Below, one piece after another: positions 51,042 to 56,439 of a DNA stretch of 56,439 bases. The notes under the pieces were generated by a model. It made no database searches and was not told where the DNA came from. It saw only the letters and a program-made list of their open reading frames with translations. This DNA comes from Allgaiera indica (GTDB lineage Bacteria; Pseudomonadota; Alphaproteobacteria; Rhodobacterales; Rhodobacteraceae): NCBI RefSeq assembly GCF_900106675.1, contig NZ_FNOB01000024.1:1-56439 (forward strand), in the 5' to 3' direction. The stretch's first letter is position 1, and the number at the start of each line of letters is the position of its first letter. The position numbers and the translations under genes are program-made.

Positions 51042-51934
51042 CGGACTGGCTCCGGCATCAGACGGTCGGCCAGAGCTCTGGGCATGTCGATGAGGCCTTC
51101 ATCGCGGAGAAGCTCCGGAAACTCCCCCTGAGAAAGCAGATCCCGTAGAGCTTCGACGATGAAGATCAGCCGGGCCTGGGTAACATCGGATTTCCGGACC
51201 AGGATGCGCTGCTTGTCGGCTTCTCGCTGGTAGAGCTTCATCAGATCGGCCTGGGTGAGCTTGCGGCTTCCACCTCGCCGACCCAAGCCACTATCCGGCA
51301 CAGTCTTCTTCTGCGAGAGCCGCTGGTCCAGCAGACGTCGGATCTTGCCGAGCTTTTTGCCCTTGATCTGGCCAGCCTCATAGGCGTCCATCAGGAGAGT
51401 CTGCACGTCGTCGCCTTTCGCACGGGCGATGTCGACGGCGAGGCTGACAGGGATGAGGCCGGTTTCGACCGCCGCCACAAGCCGTTCCTCGCCGCGCTCG
51501 AGGAGGGTGACGATCATGTTCACCCAGCTCTGTGTGCAGCCGATCTTTTCGGCGATGTCGACATCGGTGTAGCCACGCTGGTGCAGGTTGCCGATCTCGA
51601 GCATCAGATCGATCGGACGATGCTGGCGCCTTGCGATGTTCTCCACCAGGCTCATCACCATGCAGTCCGCTTCCTCCGCCTCAATGACGACTGCCGGAAT
51701 CTTCTCCTGCCCAAGCAGTCGAAAGGCTTCCAGCCGGCCCTCGCCGCAAACCAGGTCGTAGCACTCGGGGTCGTCAGGGTGTCTGCGAACGGTCACCGGT
51801 CGCTTGAGCCCGACGGCATCGATGTTGTCCACGATTTCCCTATGCAGGCGCTTGTTTCGGGCACGGGGATTCAGAACTTCGATCTGGTCGATCGGGATCA
51901 TTTGAAGATGCTGGGGGCGGGGCTGGTCAGTCAT
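51038..51934 (-). CDS. ParB-like DNA-binding protein
   Basis: A 298-residue ParB protein. The N-terminal domain has CGEGRLEAFRLLGQEKIPAV near residue 63, the GEGRL box of ParB/Spo0J CTPase domains, and ENIARRQHRPID near 93. A helix-turn-helix follows (TDVDIAEKIGCTQSWVNMIV). The C-terminal 100 residues are basic and unassigned. It starts within the recombinase stop codon (ATGA) and its own stop overlaps the RepB-like gene. Two dissimilar ParB-like proteins in one operon suggest that they bind DNA as a pair. No ParA is present. Confidence 0.82.
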   Translation of the reverse strand: MTDQPRPQHLQMIPIDQIEVLNPRARNKRLHREIVDNIDAVGLKRPVTVRRHPDDPECYDLVCGEGRLEAFRLLGQEKIPAVVIEAEEADCMVMSLVENIARRQHRPIDLMLEIGNLHQRGYTDVDIAEKIGCTQSWVNMIVTLLERGEERLVAAVETGLIPVSLAVDIARAKGDDVQTLLMDAYEAGQIKGKKLGKIRRLLDQRLSQKKTVPDSGLGRRGGSRKLTQADLMKLYQREADKQRILVRKSDVTQARLIFIVEALRDLLSQGEFPELLRDEGLIDMPRALADRLMPEPVR

Positions 51935-53496
51935 GCTACCTCCCGGAGAGTTTTGCGCTCGGCAAGTGCGTAGAGCGGATCAAGGGTGTCAAACCTGTAT
52001 CCATCGAGGGCCAGGCCGTTTTCTTCGGCGAGACGAAGTCTGCGGGTGCCAATGTCGAGGAGTGGAAAAAGGAAGTAATCGAAGGGCTTTCGGTTGAGCT
52101 CGTCCATTCGAATGACGACCGAGATGTCTGGCACAAGCCCGGTATCGAACCGAACCCGCCAACGCAGCGAGCCGGCTGGAGTCCGAGTACAACGGACGAT
52201 GACCAAAGACAGGGTGAACTCGCGATTGACGGTCACGATATCTGTCTTTGGGTCGCGTGATGCTGCGCCACCCGCGGCGGTGATCCCGTTCAAGACCTCT
52301 TCAATGACCTCGGGATGGATAAGGCGGAGTTCTCGGTTGATCTCGATATAGCGGTAGTCACGTCGCGGCCGGAAGCCGACGAGACGATAGGCCCTGAGCA
52401 AACTGCCGAACCTGTGGCTGTAAGCGCTGCTCGAAGGGGTTTCGTCGGCTTCATCGATGATAAGGCCCGAAAGCGCACCCTGGTGCTCCAGAACTGCACG
52501 TAGAGCAGCGAGCATTTCCTCATCAGACATGCGGGCCGAACGGGCGGAAATGATCTGGTTGGCAGCTTCATAGAGTGCGGGATCCACGATTGCCGGAAAG
52601 CTGTTTGGCGCCCGGATCCAAGTGTCGGGTTCGTTGCGGACGCGCTTTTTCTTGAGCTTGAAGGACATGCGGTTCCAGACGTTGGTGCCGATGTACTTTT
52701 CGTTGATCAGAATTTGGTGAACGGTGGCCCGCGTCCACGGCCGGCCAAGGTCCGTCAGAATGCCGCTTTCGTTCAGCCTTTCGGCGATCTGCGCTTCGTT
52801 CTGACCGTCGGAAACAAAGGCGCGGTAGATCTGTCGGACGATGGCTACTTCATCCTCGGGGCCCGGCACGAGTATGACTCGATCAGTTTGCAGGCTCTTG
52901 TGCTCGCCTTGGGCAAGCGTTGCCTTGGGGACGCCGTTCTGATCGATAAGTAGGCGGCGCAAACCAAATCCTGCCGGGCCACCCTGGCGGAAGCCTTTCT
53001 CGATCAGGCGACATTGCCCGGCAAAGACTTTGCTGGACAGTTCCCGGCTGTATTCGCCAGCCATGGCGCGTTTGAAGCCCTTGAACATCGTGGCCATAGG
53101 GCTGCCGTCGTTTTCGAATTGTTCGGCGCAATAGTGCACGTCAATCCCGGCGCGCCGGCAGATATATTCGTAGTAGGCACTCTCATCTGCGTCCTGAAAA
53201 CGGCCCCAACGGCTAATGTCGTAGACAAGGATGACGTCGAAATCCGCGCTTCCAGAAGTGACGGTCTCAATCAACTGTTTCAGGGCGTCCCGGCCTTCGA
53301 TCCTCAGCCCGCTCTTTCCTTCATCGGCGTAGGTGCGGACGATCTCCATGCCGCGCCTTGCGGCATAGGCTTGGATTGCCGCCGCCTGGTTTTCGGTCGA
53401 GTAGCGCTGGTGATCCGTTGACATGCGCACATACTCTGCCGCCCGGACAAGGGGTGGGCCATCGCGCGCTCGGTCTGAAAACTCTGGATCCGCCAC
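51931..53496 (-). CDS. Serine recombinase, first gene of a recombinase-ParB-RepB operon
   Basis: A 521-residue large serine recombinase. The resolvase domain has AAEYVRMSTDHQRYSTENQ near residue 18 (catalytic Ser in RMS), then VYDISRWGRFQDADES. The recombinase domain has AQIAERLNESGILTDLGRPW, and WTRATVHQILINEKYIG. The C-terminal 200 residues lack the usual Cys-rich ribbon and look specific to this subfamily. I chose the GTG at 53496, which has GGAGG nine bases upstream; a longer frame to 53568 is less supported. Iteron-like repeats lie a few hundred bases upstream and could be its crossover or regulatory site. Confidence 0.85.
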   Translation of the reverse strand: MADPEFSDRARDGPPLVRAAEYVRMSTDHQRYSTENQAAAIQAYAARRGMEIVRTYADEGKSGLRIEGRDALKQLIETVTSGSADFDVILVYDISRWGRFQDADESAYYEYICRRAGIDVHYCAEQFENDGSPMATMFKGFKRAMAGEYSRELSSKVFAGQCRLIEKGFRQGGPAGFGLRRLLIDQNGVPKATLAQGEHKSLQTDRVILVPGPEDEVAIVRQIYRAFVSDGQNEAQIAERLNESGILTDLGRPWTRATVHQILINEKYIGTNVWNRMSFKLKKKRVRNEPDTWIRAPNSFPAIVDPALYEAANQIISARSARMSDEEMLAALRAVLEHQGALSGLIIDEADETPSSSAYSHRFGSLLRAYRLVGFRPRRDYRYIEINRELRLIHPEVIEEVLNGITAAGGAASRDPKTDIVTVNREFTLSLVIVRCTRTPAGSLRWRVRFDTGLVPDISVVIRMDELNRKPFDYFLFPLLDIGTRRLRLAEENGLALDGYRFDTLDPLYALAERKTLREVA

Positions 53497-53686
53497 CGAA
53501 TTCGACCTCCACCTGCGACAGGACAAAAGCATCCTTCGCCGGCGTCGCAGAGGTCCGGGTACGGTCATTTATCAAGCTAAGAGTCCTTTAAACGATACCA
53601 GATTCTTCTTTGCGCGGCGCGGTTCAAGTGGCACCGGAAGTCTGCATCGGCTGGAAGCTGCCACCGAGATACTGGCGGGGACCAGG

Positions 53687-53862
53687 TTCCCTGCTCGATT
53701 TGAAAATTACCTTGTTCAGCCCGAAAAAGTTCCCTGTTCTTTTCGGTAGGGAAATTCCCAATAACTCATTGAATACTCTCGGGGATTTTCGTCGATATTG
53801 CCGTCAAATGCCCGAAAACAGCGGAATTACCCTGTTATTTTCCCTGTTTGCAGGGAATTTTG
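53687..53862. repeat. Iteron-like TTCCCTGTT repeats and hairpin
   Basis: Five degenerate direct copies of TTmCCTGTTC occur at 53687, 53707, 53730, 53827 and 53840. Inverted copies AGGGAAATTCCC (53748-53759) and CAGGGAA (53851-53857) are also present. The last pair forms a hairpin, TTCCCTG-TTTG-CAGGGAA, followed by TTTT. The array lies in a roughly 790-base gene-free gap (53497-54288) between divergent genes, upstream of the recombinase-ParB-RepB operon. It may be a binding array for those proteins, an attachment site, or an origin remnant. A second short hairpin, CACGG-ATTTTT-CCGTG, follows near 53940. Confidence 0.5.
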
Positions 53863-54288
53863 CAGAGACGGGATAGCTCCAGACTGGCTCCTCCGCCATT
53901 ACCCCCATTGCGAACCAGTGACACCGCCCTGACGGGCACGGATTTTTCCGTGTTATCAAAGGGGATTGCGGAAACCGACCGAACCTCATAGACGCGCCGC
54001 CTAGCCGAAGCTGGGCTCAGAATGACCCTCAGTCTCAGTTTGGGCGAACCTCACCCGTTTCGGTTCGGTCTCGTTTTCTCGTTACCTTTCAATGCCCTGC
54101 CCCTGAACCCCGCCAAAACCTAAACGTGCGTTCCGAACGACATCGATAGCAACATAGCCAGAACACGCGGTAGGCGCGTTGCTCGGGATGCCAGCGTAGA
54201 TTGGCGGATTGCTAGGGTAGGTTTGCATCCCATTCCCCCAACCGAAACCGCTGATGACAAATGATTTTCCCGCGTCTAGCCTGGCCGC

Positions 54289-55119
54289 ATGTCGAACGGG
54301 CCTTGGACAGATGCAGAGAATGACCTGATCGTCGCGGATTACTTCGCGATGCTGGCTGCGGACTTCGCTGGTCAGTCCTATAACAAGGCCGCGCACAATC
54401 GCGATCTTCAGGCCCAGATCGACCGCAACCGCAGTTCGATTGAGTTCAAGCACCAGAACATCAGCGCGGTTCTCCGGGCACTCGGAGAGGACTGGATCCC
54501 CGGCTACAAGCCCGCGCAAAACTACCAGGGCACACTAGAAGAGGCGGTGGCGCGTTGGTTGGAACTCAACCCCGGCTGGCTGTCCCGCATTCCGGACCGG
54601 CCCGCGATGGGCCTCCGCGAGGCGGCTCAACTTTGGATTGGACCGCCCCCGACGCTCAGCAACCAACCGCCTCCGGCTGAACTTGAGCAAACCATCGCCA
54701 CCGCCCGCAAATTCGATGTAGCGGAGCGTGACGAGCGCAACCGCGCGCTTGGCCGGGCGGGAGAGGAACGCGCGCTGGCGCATGAGAAAGCGGTGCTGGC
54801 TGGCTCCGGGCGCTCTGATCTTGCGTCAAAGGTGCGATGGGTCTCGGAGGAGGATGGCGATGGCGCGGGGTATGATATCGCCAGCTATGCGCCGGATGGT
54901 CGGCCCCGTCTGATCGAAGTGAAGACGACCAACGGCTGGGAACGCACACCTTTCCATATTTCGCGGAATGAGCTGGCTGTTGCCGACGAACGGCGGGCGG
55001 ACTGGTGCCTTATGCGGCTCTATCACTTTTCACGGGAACCGAAGGCGTTCGAACTGCGCCCGCCGCTGGACGCCCACGTGTCGCTGACCGCCACGAGCTT
55101 TCAGGCCAGCTTTCACTGA
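54289..55119 (+). CDS. DUF3883 protein with PD-(D/E)XK-like nuclease core
   Basis: A 276-residue protein. Its C-terminal 100 residues match DUF3883: GAGYDIASYAPDGRPRLIEV, then KTTNGWERTPFHISRNEL, where Asp, Glu and Lys (D...IEVKTT) resemble a PD-(D/E)XK nuclease core. The N-terminal 90 residues, beginning WTDAENDLIVADYFAMLAAD, look like a small DNA-binding or SANT-like helical domain. DUF3883 is frequent in restriction and defence proteins, usually as the C-terminal part of larger enzymes. The ATG has no clear ribosome-binding sequence, so it may be poorly or leaderlessly translated. It stands alone, converging on a recombinase-associated gene four bases downstream. Confidence 0.72.
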   Translation: MSNGPWTDAENDLIVADYFAMLAADFAGQSYNKAAHNRDLQAQIDRNRSSIEFKHQNISAVLRALGEDWIPGYKPAQNYQGTLEEAVARWLELNPGWLSRIPDRPAMGLREAAQLWIGPPPTLSNQPPPAELEQTIATARKFDVAERDERNRALGRAGEERALAHEKAVLAGSGRSDLASKVRWVSEEDGDGAGYDIASYAPDGRPRLIEVKTTNGWERTPFHISRNELAVADERRADWCLMRLYHFSREPKAFELRPPLDAHVSLTATSFQASFH

Positions 55120-55122
55120 CCC

Positions 55123-55503
55123 TCAATCAAACACCCGACCCGGTTGCTCGGCCCACGGCAGTTCCGATACGCCGCAGAGGTCGAAGATCGACAGCACCGT
55201 CGGCTCGCGCCGCAGCACCAGCCGTTCCAGCACCGATGGCGATAGCCATGCCAGTCGGATCACGCGGCTGACATAGCGGTCAGAGATACCTTCCTCTCTG
55301 GCAAGATCAGCAATGGTGTTCACATCACCTTGCTCCAGCCTGTGCCGCCATGCCCACGCGCGACCGATGGCGCGCAGTAGCCGGGCATCCTGGCCGCGAT
55401 CCATGGCCACCTCGATTTCCTTGGGCGGCAGGATGCGGGGTCTGCCGCCGCGATTGCGCAAGGTGAGCGGGATGTGGACGCGCAGGGTTTCTTGCTCTGC
55501 CAT
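55123..55503 (-). CDS. Recombinase-associated helix-turn-helix protein
   Basis: A 126-residue protein with a helix-turn-helix (TIADLAREEGISDRYVSRVI near residue 64) followed by RLAWLSPSVLERLVL. The same motif pair occurs fused to the C-terminus of the large serine recombinase at 16452-18104 (ITSARIQQMIGLAFLAPSVL). In this second locus it is therefore a separate gene, overlapping the recombinase stop (ATGA). It probably helps the recombinase recognise DNA. It should still be translated unless expression depended on the upstream part now cut by the insertion element. Confidence 0.75.
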   Translation of the reverse strand: MAEQETLRVHIPLTLRNRGGRPRILPPKEIEVAMDRGQDARLLRAIGRAWAWRHRLEQGDVNTIADLAREEGISDRYVSRVIRLAWLSPSVLERLVLRREPTVLSIFDLCGVSELPWAEQPGRVFD

Positions 55504-55996
55504 CACGCCACCTCCGGATTGGACGGGGCCATGAGTGCTGCAATCGCGCCCAAGCCCTCATGTCGGAGGTCGACCGCCAATCCGGCCTCGCTGGCGGTGA
55601 CCCGCGCCACCAAGAGCCGGACCACGCGCGCCTGTTCGGCCGGGATCAGCGCGTTCCACATCTCGTCAAACTGGGAGAGCGATGCGCTGATGTCCGCCTC
55701 GCCAAGGTCCGGCCGATCCTTGCGGAGGGTGCGCGACACTCGCGCGGCAACCTCCGGGGTTCGCAGCAGGCGACGGATTTCGCCGACAACGGCATCCTCG
55801 ACCATGCCACCCGGCAGCCGCTGCGGTCCGCGCAGCTCGGCCTTGGGTCGTTTCTTGATCACGTCCATCGAGACGTAGTAGCGATAACGCCGCGTACCCT
55901 TCTTGGTGTGGTGCGGGGTCATGGCTACGCCGGTTTCGGTGAAGATCAGCCCGCGCAGCAGCGCCGGTGACGGCTCTTGGGCCACTGCCTTCCTAG
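55503..55996 (-). pseudogene. C-terminal fragment of a second serine recombinase, cut by an IS5-family element
   Basis: About 160 residues matching the zinc-ribbon and C-terminal part of large serine recombinases: PALLRGLIFTETGVAMTPHH, then RRYRYYVSMDVIKK and a helical tail ending VARVTASEAGLAVDLRHEGL. No resolvase domain precedes it, because the reading frame runs straight into the insertion-sequence end near 55996. The rest of the gene presumably lies beyond the element, outside the window. The cysteines of the usual ribbon are missing from this part. The enzyme is inactivated unless the element excises precisely. Confidence 0.78.
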
Positions 55997-56439
55997 GGTC
56001 AGGACCCATTGATTTCCGGTTGGCCGCGTGATTCACAGTTCGAAAAACGAGCGGTGAACATGTCTGATCTCTTCTGGCTGACGGATGCGCAGATGGCGCG
56101 TCTTGAGCCCTTCTTCCCCAAGTCACACGGCAAACCCCGCGTTGATGATCGGCGCGTGTTGAGTGGAATTATTTTTATCAATCGCAATGGTTTACGGTGG
56201 CGCGATGCCCCTGCTGCCTATGGGCCGCACAAGACGCTGTACAACCGTTGGAAACGGTGGAGTGACAAGGGCATCTTCGCCCGGATGATGGCCGGTCTGG
56301 CCGCCGAGCATGGCGAAAAGAAGACTGTGATGATCGACGCCACTTACCTGAAGGCACACCGAACAGCGACCAGCATGGGCGTGAAAAAGGGGGGCGTGGA
56401 CGCCTGATTGGCCGGACAAAGGGCGGCATGAACACCAAG
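55997..56439 (+). mobile_element. IS5-family (IS427-like) insertion sequence, left part
   Basis: The left end appears at about 55995-56000, where recombinase coding is broken after CCTAG and a GC-rich tip GGTCAGGACCC begins. The element runs rightward off the window. It carries a two-frame transposase starting at 56060. CTAG or TNA-type targets are usual for the family. The exact end and duplication cannot be fixed without the right end. Confidence 0.75.
56060..56407 (+). CDS. IS5-family transposase OrfA, continues by -1 frameshift beyond the window
   Basis: 115 residues of an IS5-family transposase. The N-terminal DUF4096-type domain runs FWLTDAQMARLEPFFPKSHG, then GLRWRDAPAAYGPHKTLYNR. TVMIDATYLKAHRTATS near residue 95 carries the first catalytic Asp of the DDE site. 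Frame 0 stops at 56405-56407 just after the slippery stretch AAAAAGGGGGG (56384-56394). A -1 shift there gives RGRLIGRTKGGMNTK, the normal continuation of the family, to the window end. The full transposase is therefore made by programmed frameshifting. The start is set by the family N-terminus MSDLFWL. Confidence 0.85.
   Translation: MSDLFWLTDAQMARLEPFFPKSHGKPRVDDRRVLSGIIFINRNGLRWRDAPAAYGPHKTLYNRWKRWSDKGIFARMMAGLAAEHGEKKTVMIDATYLKAHRTATSMGVKKGGVDA

Noticed and set aside
1-56439. CRISPR arrays or cas genes
   Set aside because: No regularly spaced direct repeats were seen. The only Cas4-like piece is a domain of the nuclease-helicase at 41528-44803.

Overview
The window reads as a GC-rich alphaproteobacterial accessory region, most likely from the Rhodobacteraceae (Paracoccus/Rhodobacter-like). 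This rests on the codon style, the DUF3489-DUF2924-large serine recombinase block, the recombinase-ParB-RepB operon, a prophage-type ParB-methyltransferase followed by DUF5681 genes, and an IS5/IS427-like element with a frameshifted transposase. No housekeeping genes were recognised. Almost every gene belongs to defence, DNA processing or mobility, so this is a composite defence island built by several insertions.

Layout. 0-1 kb: a small ankyrin-repeat gene and a 3' fragment of a tRNA-Ser gene, a likely attachment scar. 1-16.2 kb: one leftward, tightly overlapping operon resembling DISARM/Druantia. It runs from a long helicase with a DUF1998-type C-terminus, through an SNF2 helicase, a large adenine-type methyltransferase and an SMC-like ATPase (split by an in-frame amber codon), to an HNH nuclease. 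16.4-18.9 kb: serine recombinase, DUF2924, DUF3489. 19.3-20.1 kb: an internally deleted IS110 transposase. 20.5-23.9 kb: a two-gene Septu system (PtuA, PtuB) and a Shedu-type nuclease. 24.3-25.6 kb: an HhH-GPD-like protein divergent from an XRE regulator, with palindromes between them. 25.7-28.8 kb: a prophage-like fragment in which two ParB-domain genes are each preceded by the same three-hairpin RNA element, followed by two DUF5681 genes but no terminase.

29-49.8 kb: YhaO/YhaN (SbcCD-like), a giant exonuclease-RecQ-UvrD fusion, an HEPN protein, a WYL regulator, an 87-residue protein, a TM0106-type nuclease-helicase, an elaborated McrB and McrC. Three promoter regions in this stretch share a 21-bp motif with a TGnCA-N5-TGACA core. 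This suggests that the WYL protein controls all of it as one regulon, possibly one multi-component defence system. A terminator-like hairpin sits in the leader of the nuclease-helicase-McrBC operon.

50-56.4 kb: a serine recombinase with two ParB-like genes, a stretch of iteron-like repeats, a DUF3883 nuclease-like gene, and a second serine recombinase cut by an IS5-family element that runs off the window end. The two strongest leads are the DISARM-like operon with ATPase and HNH genes, and the WYL-linked 20-kb cluster. The paired RNA element is a third, smaller lead. All assignments come from reading the sequence; no database search was run.
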